Assembly: GCA_005778405.1 (NCBI GenBank)
Contig: SXOA01000005.1
Location: 1 to 46,997, forward strand
Origin: Planctomycetaceae bacterium
GTDB lineage: Bacteria > Planctomycetota > Planctomycetia > Pirellulales > Pirellulaceae
Length of the DNA: 46,997 bases
Reading direction: 5' to 3'
Position 1 is the first letter of the stretch. Every line of letters starts with the position of its first letter. Below the pieces are notes generated by a model. That model was not told where the DNA came from. It was given only the letters and a program-made list of their open reading frames with translations, and ran no database searches. A program made the position numbers and the translations under genes. Of this stretch, positions 9,501 to 19,700 are shown piece after piece.

Positions 9501-12500
9501 TGATGGACAATGCCTTCCAGGTGAAGGAGATCTTTGAGCGATTCGACGGCGGCCTGGGTTTCGACGGCACCCGCGATGTCATGTTCGTGGTCGATGCTTA
9601 CACCGACGAGCTCGTCGCTTACAACATTCAGAACTATCAAGAGCTCTATCGCGTTCCCATCGGCGAAAATGTCGGCGGCCAGTATTATGGCCAAATCGGC
9701 GTGATTCCCGACGGGCAAAACCTGTTCCTCACCACGGTCAGCGGCGTGCGGGCCTATGACATCGGCACTTCCCAGGGATACCTGGTAACCTTGGCCCAGG
9801 ACACATCCGCCGACGGCTTGCTTTTTGGAAACGTCACTCTGCCGCTTTCCCTCCATGTCGCCGTCCCCGTCGGCGTGATGGCGGAAAACCACGTCCCAGG
9901 CGCACTCACGGGAACCGTTTCCCGCACCGGTGGCGACCTGACCATTCCCTTGGTCGTTTCCCTCACCAGCAGCGATACGTCGGAAGCCAGCATGGCGGCC
10001 ACCGTGACCATTCCGGCTGGTCAATCCTCCGTCACCTTCCCAATCAATCCTGTGAATGACAACCTGCTCGATGGGACCCAGCATGTGTCCATCACCGTTT
10101 CTGCCGCTCCGTACGGCAGTGATTCCGACACCATTCAAGTCACCGACCACGAAACCATCAGCGTGTCGCTTGCCTTGCATTCCCTGGGGGAGGTTGGCGG
10201 GCAGGCGGTGGCCACGATTTCCCGCTCTAATACCGACAACTCGCTCCCCTTGACGGTCACGCTCGCCAGTTCGGACCCTACGGAAGCCACCCTGCAACCT
10301 TCGGTGATAATCCCCGCCGGCCAGGCCAGCACCTCCGTCACGCTCAGCGCGGTCGATGACCTCTTGTTCGACGGCACTCGTCAGGCTGTAATTTCGGGCT
10401 CCGCGGCCAGTTATTTCAGTCTGACCGACGTCGTCAACATCATCAGCAATGCCGATCCCTATCGCAACTTGCTCGTCAGCACCAACGCTTCCTTCAACAA
10501 CCCCCGCCTGTATGAATACTCTCCCGCCGGGACGCGGGTGAACGACACATCCGTCCAGCCTCTACCCGGCGGCGATTATCCCACCCGCGATCTGGTGGTG
10601 GATGAGCTGGGGGCGGTCCATATTTTTGACGGAACCTTTGAACCCTCTCTGACCACGATCGACGAGCTTCACGGCTCCCGCCAGGACCACTCGTTCCCCG
10701 GCTGGAGCACGGCAGCGGCTGCGGGGACCGGCGGCGTGGCCCGCTTTGGGCAGTATGTTTTTGTCACCGACATGTCCACCGGCAGCGGCGCGGATTTGCA
10801 GAATGGGCTTATCCGTTTTGACACGACTGACTTCTCCGCAACTCTCTTCGGCGGCGCGCTCGATTACACCGATGTCGCGGTCGGCGCTGAAGGCTTGCTG
10901 TACGGTCTGGCGGCGGGCCAGCTGCAAGTTTATGACCCAACCACTCTCGCCTTTATCCGGACGGTCACCCTACCCGTTGTCAACACTCCGGTGGCCATCG
11001 CCGTCAACAGCGCCGGCGAAATCCTGGCGGTTGCCGGCAACAACACGATCTATCGCCATGACTCGAGCGGAGTGCTGATCAGCAGCGTAGTCACGACCGG
11101 CGCGAGCCTGAGCGATATCGACATCTCGCCCGAAGGGGCACTGGTTGCCTCCGGGCTGACCGGCGATGTGATTGTGGTGGATGAAGCGCTGATGGACCCC
11201 CCGGTCAAGTTCTCGGTCAGCTCCACACCGTCCTTTGTCAGCTTCGGCACGCTCCGCTCGGCGGCGGGACTGTCGCTGATGATTTCGCCGAACACTTTTG
11301 TCGAGTCAGCCGGAGCAACTGCTGCGTTCGGCATTGTCTCCCGGCCCAGTTTGGGGAGCCTCGCCTCGGCGCTCACCGTGAACCTCAGCAGCAGCGACTC
11401 CTCCGAAGCGGGCGTTCCGGCAACCGTCATCATTCTCGCCGGCCGTGTTTCCGCGACCTTCGCCATTGCCGCGATCGACGACGCCGTCGGCGACGGACCG
11501 CAAAGCGTGAACATCACCGCCTCGGCCAGCGGACAAGCGAGCGCTAACTACGGCTTGACAGTGACTGACGACGAATTCAATTTCTTCACGCTCTCGTTTG
11601 CCCCCACTTCGATGGCGGAAAACGGCGGCACGCTGACCGGAACCGTCACCCGCACCGTGCTGGATAACAGCCTGGATCAGATTGTCAACCTTTCTTCCGA
11701 CGACACGACAGAAGCCACGGTCCCCGCCACCGTCACGATCCTCGCGAACCAGAACATCGCGAACTTCACGGTCACCTCGGTCGATGACGTGCTTCGCGAC
11801 GGCACGCAAACTCCCGGTATCACGGCCTCTGCGGCTGGCCTGGCCTCGGGGAGCGGCTCCGTCAGCGTGACTGATAACGAGGTCGATACGATTGGCATCA
11901 GTATCGTGGCGAGCAGCATCAGCGAAAACGGCGGCAGCACGACCGGCACCGTCACTCGTGTTTTCCTGAACAACACCGCCGCGATCATCGTCACCCTCAC
12001 CAGCAACGACACGACCGAAGCTTCCGTCCCTGGCACCGTGACCATTTTGGCCGGCCAGAACAGCGCCAACTTCACCATCACCGGAGTCAACGATTCGCTC
12101 CGCGACGGTACGCAAAGTCCCAGCATCACCGCAGCCGCCGCCGGCGTCGCCTCCGTGTTCGCGGGACTCGATGTCACCGATGACGAGGTCGATTCGCTCT
12201 CGTTCAGCTTCCTCCCCACTTCCATGAGCGAAAGCGGCGGCACGCTGACCGGCACGGTCACAAGAAATGTTCTAAGCAACCTGTTGCCGATTGTGGTCAC
12301 CTTGAATTCGGGCGATACCACCGAAGCGACGGTTCCCGTGAGCGTCATCATTCTGGCGAACCAGGATAGCGTCACCTTCCCGGTGACTGCCGTGGACGAT
12401 GCCCTGCGGGATGGGACGCAAACTGTCACCATCGGCGGCAGTGCGCCGGGCCTCGCCTCCGGCAGCGGGCCGGTCAGCGTCACCGACAACGAAGTCGACA

Positions 12501-13588
12501 CGATCGCTCTGTCGATTGTTCCCGGCTCGATTTCCGAAAACGGAGGGACCGCGACCGGCACGGTGACGCGCACCTTCCTCAGCAATTCCGCGTCCTTGGT
12601 GGTGAATCTCTCGAGCAATGATACTGGCGAGGCCACCGTACCGGGCACGGTCACGATCCTGGCCAATCAGAACAGCGCCACGTTCACCGTCACGGGCGTC
12701 AACGATGCGCTCCGCGACGGCACGCAGACTGCCATCATTACGGCCTCCGCCTCCGGCGTGGCAAATACCACGGCGAACGTTTCCGTGACCGACGACGAGC
12801 TCGACACGCTGTCACTTTCGCTCTCGTCCGATCTGATGAGCGAAAGCGGCGGCTCGATCACGGCGACCCTTACCCGCAACGATCTCGACAACTCGGCAGC
12901 CCTGGTTGTCAATCTTTCCAGTAGCGACACCGGCGAAGCGACCATCCCCGCGACCGTAACCATTCTGGCCAATCAGAACAGCACCACGTTCTCCATTACT
13001 GCCGTGGACGAAGCGGTCGTGGACGGAGCGAAGCTCGTTACCATCACCGCGGCTGCCGGGGGGCATTCCTCGGTGAACAAGAGCGTCATCGTCGCCGACA
13101 ACGAAACTCCCTTCCAGAACCCCCGCAATCCGCTGGACGTAGTTCCCGACACCTTCATCGTCCCCGGCGACGTGCTGGCAGTCATCAACATTCTCAACAA
13201 CATCGGCAGCGGAAATGTCGCCCTGATCATGCCGCAGTACGTCGGCCCGCAGATTTTTCCCGATACCAGCGGAGACAATTTCATCACCCCTCAAGATGCC
13301 CTGCTGATCATCAACCATATCAATCTTCCGCCTCCTGTGGGTGGCGAAGGGGAGTTCACTCCTTCCTCGGTGCCGGTCGCCGCTCCGCCTTCCCCGGTTT
13401 CCCAGGAAATGGCCCCCGCAGCATCGGCGCGTGACCATTCCGCAGCCGCGCTGCACGCGTTCCTGGCGGACGATTCCTTCTGGCGAGCGTCAAAATCCCA
13501 TTCGCATGGCAAATCGGAGGATGATTCCGACTGGAATCAAGTCGTGGCGTCTCTGGCGAGGGAGATAGCCCGCCGGCGGGCCGAATAG
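6557..13588 (+). CDS. Giant secreted multidomain protein 1 (SdrD_B, beta-propellers, Calx-beta array, dockerin-like)
   Basis: 2343 residues. The ATG at 6557 is preferred because GAAGGA sits 9 nt upstream. The basic N-terminus followed by LEVRLAPAG (about 34-42) resembles the planctomycete LEPR-XLL surface-protein motif. Modules in order: SdrD_B-like 42-115; beta-propeller 125-570, interrupted by a beta-sandwich insert at about 350-510; Big_9/cadherin-like 576-672; SdrD_B-like 674-752; propeller 765-1095; two Calx-beta-like domains 1095-1300; propeller 1300-1570; one Calx-beta at 1570-1673; five Calx-beta repeats of exactly 102 residues at 1674-2183; dockerin-like 2184-2255 (paired DxLxxIN-type helices, second one with DTSGDNFITPQDALLIIN); and a His/Ser/Arg-rich tail. 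No catalytic domain was recognised. It is probably a surface or matrix protein with Ca-binding modules. It is a tandem paralog of the next gene. Confidence 0.9.
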   Translation: MPLRRTWLRNVVSQKLRKQAARARWRKLQHETLEVRLAPAGSISGIVFDDINGNAVFDAGLGETTIIGRTVLLDANNNNLFDVGERTELTDGTGAYLFTGVPNGNTRVMLLPEPGSEQSLPVRRLTTTAFKALPTIITPQGFVQTTVDHVFDQTRGLHYISTNDGQILRLDVRSMTFLTPFDVGIRPGGIDITPSGSAIYVAEQEPGTTQSLIRKVDPETGAVTNLPFDRIGAEEGTYDIVILNNGKAIFTSNFRGSGFNPVREIDLATDTISVRADSLGTGPGGTVPGSTRLGRSSDRAHAFFRLDTQVDPLFEYSTASDSFSLPLTTPQDNAVSGVIFDPLRFDPLEFDVNYSITSSQVPSTAANTFNRIYQHVRTQTALVDSNSADVSQPLGGIGQATSGFLVPPGITAANLSWYDDLNSASTGVDVNRQNFRVRLLDQGGTPIRDIYSANVVDAGPNYRAFDLTSTLQSLAGQNIFLAFQVTALNGAYDATLRSIKLHASTQNPPNGLVQNIGATLANEIFYQTAISPDGDEFFLSTPTGLHIYTPTQTNRIVLVNDDATINQDFGARPVANYAPQAASDFYTTGGTQFVSVTAANGILKNDREANLNQSITIQLVTDVQHGILTLNPNGSFTYNGNATFTDSDTFSYQLSDGVTTSGVVTVLITRSANAGSGISGLQFNDLDGDGHFEPGLGETVASDVSVFLDLNDDGIFQPANEPSQLTALDGTFSFTGLAADDYRVRQVLPSGTRSTWPVASSGSSLIVQAGVTDIAFDTSRQILYIAAGDGIIRRFSKVANAFLSPIIVGGAAVGLDITADNSTLYVADSLEVADKAFIRKVTLASGSVTTLQFDTPGVETGCFDISLGADGKALITTTSSDASPVPLRELNLATGVISIRADAPGNASGGLVGSGTRIFRGVDRSRLLLTEGTDTTGPLFTYISGSDSFLDGPSTSDLTAARHSALSRDSEFIASDIFGPSLMDNAFQVKEIFERFDGGLGFDGTRDVMFVVDAYTDELVAYNIQNYQELYRVPIGENVGGQYYGQIGVIPDGQNLFLTTVSGVRAYDIGTSQGYLVTLAQDTSADGLLFGNVTLPLSLHVAVPVGVMAENHVPGALTGTVSRTGGDLTIPLVVSLTSSDTSEASMAATVTIPAGQSSVTFPINPVNDNLLDGTQHVSITVSAAPYGSDSDTIQVTDHETISVSLALHSLGEVGGQAVATISRSNTDNSLPLTVTLASSDPTEATLQPSVIIPAGQASTSVTLSAVDDLLFDGTRQAVISGSAASYFSLTDVVNIISNADPYRNLLVSTNASFNNPRLYEYSPAGTRVNDTSVQPLPGGDYPTRDLVVDELGAVHIFDGTFEPSLTTIDELHGSRQDHSFPGWSTAAAAGTGGVARFGQYVFVTDMSTGSGADLQNGLIRFDTTDFSATLFGGALDYTDVAVGAEGLLYGLAAGQLQVYDPTTLAFIRTVTLPVVNTPVAIAVNSAGEILAVAGNNTIYRHDSSGVLISSVVTTGASLSDIDISPEGALVASGLTGDVIVVDEALMDPPVKFSVSSTPSFVSFGTLRSAAGLSLMISPNTFVESAGATAAFGIVSRPSLGSLASALTVNLSSSDSSEAGVPATVIILAGRVSATFAIAAIDDAVGDGPQSVNITASASGQASANYGLTVTDDEFNFFTLSFAPTSMAENGGTLTGTVTRTVLDNSLDQIVNLSSDDTTEATVPATVTILANQNIANFTVTSVDDVLRDGTQTPGITASAAGLASGSGSVSVTDNEVDTIGISIVASSISENGGSTTGTVTRVFLNNTAAIIVTLTSNDTTEASVPGTVTILAGQNSANFTITGVNDSLRDGTQSPSITAAAAGVASVFAGLDVTDDEVDSLSFSFLPTSMSESGGTLTGTVTRNVLSNLLPIVVTLNSGDTTEATVPVSVIILANQDSVTFPVTAVDDALRDGTQTVTIGGSAPGLASGSGPVSVTDNEVDTIALSIVPGSISENGGTATGTVTRTFLSNSASLVVNLSSNDTGEATVPGTVTILANQNSATFTVTGVNDALRDGTQTAIITASASGVANTTANVSVTDDELDTLSLSLSSDLMSESGGSITATLTRNDLDNSAALVVNLSSSDTGEATIPATVTILANQNSTTFSITAVDEAVVDGAKLVTITAAAGGHSSVNKSVIVADNETPFQNPRNPLDVVPDTFIVPGDVLAVINILNNIGSGNVALIMPQYVGPQIFPDTSGDNFITPQDALLIINHINLPPPVGGEGEFTPSSVPVAAPPSPVSQEMAPAASARDHSAAALHAFLADDSFWRASKSHSHGKSEDDSDWNQVVASLAREIARRRAE
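7604..8086 (+). other. Beta-sandwich domain inserted in the first propeller of giant protein 1
   Basis: About 160 residues, running from DVNYSITSSQVPS to TLRSIKLHAS, interrupt a propeller that is continuous in the paralog at 13800. The segment has a jelly-roll look (GFLVPPGITAANLSWYDD, NYRAFDLTSTLQSLAGQNI) resembling galactose-binding-like domains. The propeller strands resume at about 8086 with an NG..-type blade and ISPDGDEFFLST, which aligns with ISPNGKLLTLGT in the paralog. Confidence 0.6.
11576..13105 (+). repeat. Five tandem 306-bp Calx-beta coding repeats
   Basis: Repeat units start at 11576, 11882, 12188, 12494 and 12800, each exactly 306 bp (102 codons) long. Each encodes a hydrophobic strand, an S-E-x-GG core, TGTVTR, SSxDTTEATVPATVTILAxQNSxxF, DDxLRDGTQ and VTDDE/VTDNE. 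Neighbouring units share long blocks of near-identical DNA. Confidence 0.9.
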
Positions 13589-13672
13589 ACCCGCGTGGGA
13601 ACCGCTGGCGACCGCTCCTAAGTGCCTTTTGTTAACAGACTTGAACGCGGTGCCATGCTCCTCTCAATTTCG

Positions 13673-13701
13673 TTGCGGCACTTCCACTGGGTAGTTATTA
13701 T
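13673..13701 (+). promoter_or_regulatory. Candidate promoter upstream of the second giant gene
   Basis: TTGCGG (13673-13678), a 17-nt spacer and TATTAT (13696-13701) lie about 100 bp before the ATG at 13800, within the 211-bp gap between the two giant genes. The -10 box matches consensus 5 of 6, the -35 box 3 of 6. It suggests that the second paralog has its own promoter. Confidence 0.3.
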
Positions 13702-13799
13702 GCACTATCTCCCAAAATGGACTGAAATCCGCGGACTCCGCCAGTTGCAATGCTCCCACGTCGACCGCTTGCTTGAACCTTTATCAGCCGGATGTTGCC

Positions 13800-16700
13800 A
13801 TGACCCGATCTAACTCCTGGTTCCGCTCGCGCCGTCGCTCTTCGGCTCGAGTTCTCCAGAATTCTCGCAGCCGCAGCCGGCGGTTGTTTTTGGAACAACT
13901 GGAGAACCGGGCGCTGCTCGCGGCGATTGCGCCCCCCAATGGAATTGTCAGCTGGTGGACTGGGGACGGTACGCCTTTCGATCAGACCAACAACAACAAC
14001 GCAGCTCTGTTCAACGGTGCGGGGTTTGCCGGTGGCAAGGTTGGACCTGGTTTCAATTTCGACGGCAACAACGACAATCTGCAGGCGGGGACGGTCGGAC
14101 TGCCGACCGGAAGCGCCGACCGCACGATTGAGCTGTGGGCCCGCATCGATCAGCGAGTCGCTGGCGAGGAAACTCTGTTCGCCTCCTATGGCACTCCTGG
14201 AACGTCCACTGCGGCCTACACGCTGGGGACGGACTCTGGTGGGCGACTGTTTGTCTCGACCTGGGGTCCGGCTATCGCCGGCGGGATCTTGCAAGACGGT
14301 GTCTGGCACCATGTTGCCGCAACGAATGCGGGGACCTCCTTCAAGCTCTACCTAGATGGTGCCCAGGTCGCCGCAGGTGCCATGCCAGTCGCTACGTCTT
14401 CCGGTTCGACCTTTTGGATGGGCCGGCAAACGGCCGGCGCTCTGGGCAATACCCGGCGGCTCGATGGAATGGTCGATGAGGTGTCCGTTTATAACCGCGC
14501 CCTCAGCGGTGGGGAGATTAACGCTATCTATCTCGCCGGAACCGATGGAAAAATCAAGGACCCGGATTACTTCTTCGCTGACTTCCCCAGCGTGGTAGAG
14601 GGGCCTGCCAGCTCGACCACCAATGTTACATTCACAATCGGACGTTTCGGCAGCTTTGACTCTGCCACCGTCAATTGGACCACGGCCGATGGCACTGGGA
14701 CCGCGGGCGTCGATTATGTCGCTCAGTCAGGACAGTACGTATTCCCAGTGGCCGAGTTTGAGACGACGGTTCAGGTGACTGTTAATGGCAACAACACGCC
14801 GGAGGCCAATAAAACGTTCAACCTCGTGCTCTCGACGCCGACGCCCGGCTTTGGCGTCCGCGACGGGCAAGCCACCATCGTCAACGATGATGGTATTCCC
14901 CCCGTCGGCGATATCACTGGATCTGTTTTCGGCGATTCCAATGCGAACGGCCAGTGGGATGGGCTGCTGGGCGAAGTCGGCGCGGCGAATCAGTTTGTTT
15001 ATCTCGATGCCAACAGCAACGGTGCCCATGATACCGGCGAGCTGAGCACGCTCACGTCGGGCACGGGAACTTACACATTCCCAGGACTGACGAACGGCGC
15101 GTACAGCGTCCGCTTGCTGCTCGACCCAGTGACGGACGAGACGGTTCCCACGGTCAACGCCGGTCCCAACCTTTTCGCCGCTCTGCCGAACATCGTCGAT
15201 CACGTGTTTGACCCCACCACGGGCATCGACTATGCCACCACTTCGGCCGGCAATGTCGAGCGGTTTGATACCCGCACCGGCAAGCTGTTGACTCCTTTCA
15301 AAGTCGGAGTCAGCCCGGGCGGCCTCGATATCACTCCCGATGGCCAGTTCCTGTATGTGGCCGAACAACAGCCGGGGACAACGCAGTCGTTTGTCCGCAA
15401 GGTGAATGTGCAGACGGGCGCGGTGACCAACCTCGGTTTCGACCGCGTCGGAGCGGAGTCCGGTTCGTTCGACATCACGATCCTCAACAACGGCAAGGCT
15501 CTGTTCTCGACCCAGCAGGGGGGTGGTGTGCGCGTCAGCCTGCGCGAGATTTCACTGGCTACCGACACCATCCTGATTCGCACGGACCTGGTCGGGGCCG
15601 GCACGGTCGCTCCTTTTACCCGCCTCAACCGGAATGCCGATCGCAGCGCCGCCGTCCTCACGGAGCCCGACGCCGCCGGAAACGTTTTCTTTTACAAATC
15701 AGCCAGCAACACCTTCACGGCCCGCCTGACTTTGAACACCGGGCTCTTTCTCGCTCCCGCCGCCATCAGCCGGGACGGCAACCGGGCAGCGGTGGCTATG
15801 ACCGGCGGGGTGCGGATCATCAATACCAATACGGCGATTCCGACCATCGTCCGGACCGTGGCCCCCACGCAGCTGGGTGGCCTGGTTTTTGATCCTTACC
15901 GGGATGTCCTCTATGTCGGTAACGACGCCAGCGATTCCCTGGTTCCTTTTGCCTACAGCGCGACGGACGTTTTTACGGCCCAGCCCTCCATTTCCATCGG
16001 CGAGAACGTCACCGGCTCGGCTCGCTATTTTCAGCTCCAAATTTCCCCCAACGGCAAGCTGCTGACGCTGGGGACCGCTACCGGTGTCCGCTCGTATCCG
16101 CTCTATGCCCAGACTTCGCGGCTGGTGAATGTCGCCGGCGCTCCCCTCGTCGTCGGCGATTTCGGCGTGCATACGTTTCCCAATGTCGTGGCCACCGGAA
16201 CCCACGACTACTACGTGATGGGCAACACCGCCACCACGCTCACCGTCACCGCGGCCAACGGCGTCATCCCCAACGACCGCGACCCGAACCTCACGCAATC
16301 CCTCACCGCCCGCCTGGTCCAGCAAGCCTCCAGGGGCTTTGTCTCCCTCAATCCCGACGGCAGTTTTGTTTATACGACTTCTGCTTTGATGGACAGGAAG
16401 GACACTTTCGATTACGTCATCAACGACGGCATCGAGGATTCCGCACCCATCACCGCCACCATCGCCCGGGTTGCCAACCTGGGCTCGTCGATTAGCGGAC
16501 GGGAGTTCCTCGATACCAACTTGAATGGGATTTATGATAACGTCGACTCTCCGATTGCCAACGCGCGAGTGTACTTGGATCTGAACAACAATGGCTTCTG
16601 GGATCCGCCAACGGATCCGTTTTTGTTCACCTCGGCGGACGGCACCTGGTCGTTCAACGGAATTGCCGCCGGCACCTACAATGTCCGCACGGAAACGCCA

Positions 16701-19700
16701 GCGGGGGTTCAGCCGACATGGCCGATTGCTCCTGTCGATAACGGGCTGCTGCTTCAGATTCCGGGCGTCAAGGATTTCATCTTTGATTACCTTAAGGACA
16801 TTCTTTACATTGCCACGAGCAGCGGCACGATCCTGCGCTACAGCGTACTGACCAACCAGTACCTGGCTCCCGTTACGGTCCCCGGCATCCCGTCCGCAAT
16901 GGCATTTGGCCAGTTTAATAGGTTCATTTTTGTAGCCGACTCCCTAGAGGTGAACGATGTGTCCTTAATCCACCGCATTGACACGAGAGACGGCTCCGTA
17001 ACCTCTCTTTCATTCGACACGCCGGGTGCGGAAACGGCACCCGTGAGCATTGCTTTCGCGTCCAATACTAAGGGCTTTGTCACAACCGGACGCAGCGCCG
17101 CCGGTTTCAATCCACTACACGAGATCAACATCAGTGGCGGCATCTTCGGTGTTCCCACCATTTCTACGCGGACAGTGTCTATCGGCAGCGGGCCGGGCGG
17201 CACCATTGCGCCAGGAACACTGGTTACGGGAGGCGTACTGGGTGATCCCAGGTTCGATCCAAATGTTTTCTTCCAGGAAGGGGGGGCGTCGGGACATCTG
17301 TTCCAATACGATCCTCACGCCGACATTTTCATTGACGGGCCGTTCACGCAGGGGTCCATCGCTGGTACGCAAACAGATTTGACCTATAACTCAAGCCTGG
17401 TAGCCAGCAATCAATTCGGGCCCTCGGTCTACGATGCATCCTATAGCGTCAGGGAGATTTTTCCCAATGTCTTTAGCGGCGGTGTTGTCTTTAATCCCTT
17501 TTCACCTTTGCTCTATGCCGTCGACGCGGGTCCGGACGTCTTGATTGGCTATGAAACAAACACCTTCAAGGAGATGTTTCGCGTCAATGTCGGCGAGGAC
17601 ATCGCATCGGCTCCGCTCAAAAAGGTCATCGTGCCGCCATTCGCGTACACGTCGACACTGGCCATTGCAACCCCCTCTGGAATCCGCCTGTTTGACTATG
17701 GGCTGCCGGGAGCCCATCGGGTCACAGTCGGCGAAGACGCGACAGTCGCCGACATCCCCTTTGGACAGCGACAAATCCCACATGCCTTGACGCTCGATAT
17801 TCCGGGCGGAGTAATGTCGGAGGATCAGGGCGCCAATGCCCTGACGGGAATCCTGACTCGCCGCGGGCCTGACCTCTCGAGTGATCTGTATGTGCAGCTA
17901 TTTGGCGTTGATCCCTCTCGCGTTGATTTGCCGAACACCGTTCTCATTCCCGCTGGACAGTCGACCGTTACATTCCCGATTGGAGCAATCGACAACAACA
18001 TCCTGGATTCAATTCCCACTTATATCATCATCGCTCAAACGCAAGTTTCACCGTTGTTTCAAGTAGAAGCTTATATCCATGTCAATGACCGCGAGACTCT
18101 TGCCGTCACGATCAATGACGCAACAATTCCTGAGGTCGGCGGAACAACTACCGCCACGGTAACTCGCTCCAACAGCAACGCATTATCGCCTCTCGTTGTG
18201 ACGCTCACCAGTTCAGACACGAGCGAAGCGACCGTTCCCGCTACGGTGACGATTCCCGCCGATCAGCAGTCTGTTTCCTTCACCATCACCGCGGTCGATG
18301 ACGCCATCTTCGACGGCACTCGCCCCGTGGTCATTTCCTCGGCGGCGGCGGGATATGCCAGCCTCAACGCTTCTGTAGGCGTTGTCAGCGACCTCGATTC
18401 CTATCGCAACATCCTGGTCAGCACCGTCCCCACGCTCGGCAACTCACGGCTGCGGACATTTTCTCCCGCCGGAGCGCAGCTCAGCGACGTTTTCATTCCT
18501 GTCGCGCCGGGTGGCGACCTGCCTGTGCGGGACTTGATTGTGAATGCGGCCGGCAACGTCGAGTTCTATAACGGCACCGGCGAACCCTCGCTTTCGACCC
18601 TCGATCCTCGCCGCGGCACCTATACGCACCGCAGCACCGCCGGCTGGAGCACTGTCAACGTCTCGTCCTACGGCGGCCTGGCTACGCTGGGCAATTTCAT
18701 TTTTGCCACGGACATGGCCAGCGGCACTGGGGCCGATTTGCAGCAGGGGCTGATCCGGTTTGACATCACCGATTATTCCTCGACCCGGTTTGCGACGACG
18801 CTGGATTTCATCGATGTTGCCGCCGGTCAGGACGGCCTGATCTACGGCATGGAGTTTACGCCGGTCGCGCTGCCGGCCGTTCCCTCGCCGCCGTACAACG
18901 TCTGGGTCTATAATCCCACCACCTTGGCCTTCATTCGCACGGTAGCCCTCGCCAGTCCCAAACTGCCACTGGCGATTGCCGTGAATCCCCTAGGGATTAT
19001 TTATGCCGTCGTCGGCGACAACCTGATTTACGAATTCTCCGCGACCGGAGCCCTGCTGCGGACGCTTTCCACCGGCGGGAGCAACCTGAACGACCTCGAT
19101 ATTTCCCCGGCTGGGCAGTTGATCGCCGGCGGAGCCACCGGCAGTGTCGTGGTGATGAACGACCCAGGCCACGACCTTCCCTCTACGTTCCAGGTCGGCA
19201 ACACGCAGGCCTTTGTCGCGTTCGGGAACCTCAATCGCGCCGACGGCCTCACGTTGTCCGTCGCTCCCACGACTTTCTCGGAAGCCGCCGGACCGGCCGC
19301 CAGTGCCGCCACAGTCACCCGTCCCAGTCTGGCCGATCTCAGCATCTCTCTCGTGGTCACTCTCGCCTCCAGCGACCCCACCGAAGCCGACGTCCAGCAG
19401 ACGGTGACCATTCCCGCATTCCAGGCCACGGCCACGTTCAACATCCTGGCCATTGATGACACGCTCGGCGACTTCACGCAGTTCGCCACGCTCACGGCGC
19501 TGGCCCCCGGCCAGATTGGTGCTGCGGCCAACTTGACCGTGCTGGATGACGAGATCGACTATTTCACCGTCTCGATCCTGCCCACCACGATGCCCGAAGT
19601 CGGCGGCTCAGCCACCGGAACCGTGACCCGTTTCGTCTTGGACAACAGCCTTCCCATAATTGTCACGCTGGCCTCCAACGACGCGACGGAAGCCACGGTT

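Noticed and set aside
8582..10297. 571-codon antisense open frame inside the first giant gene
   Set aside because: Gly/Val/Asp-rich low-information translation; shadow of the coding strand.
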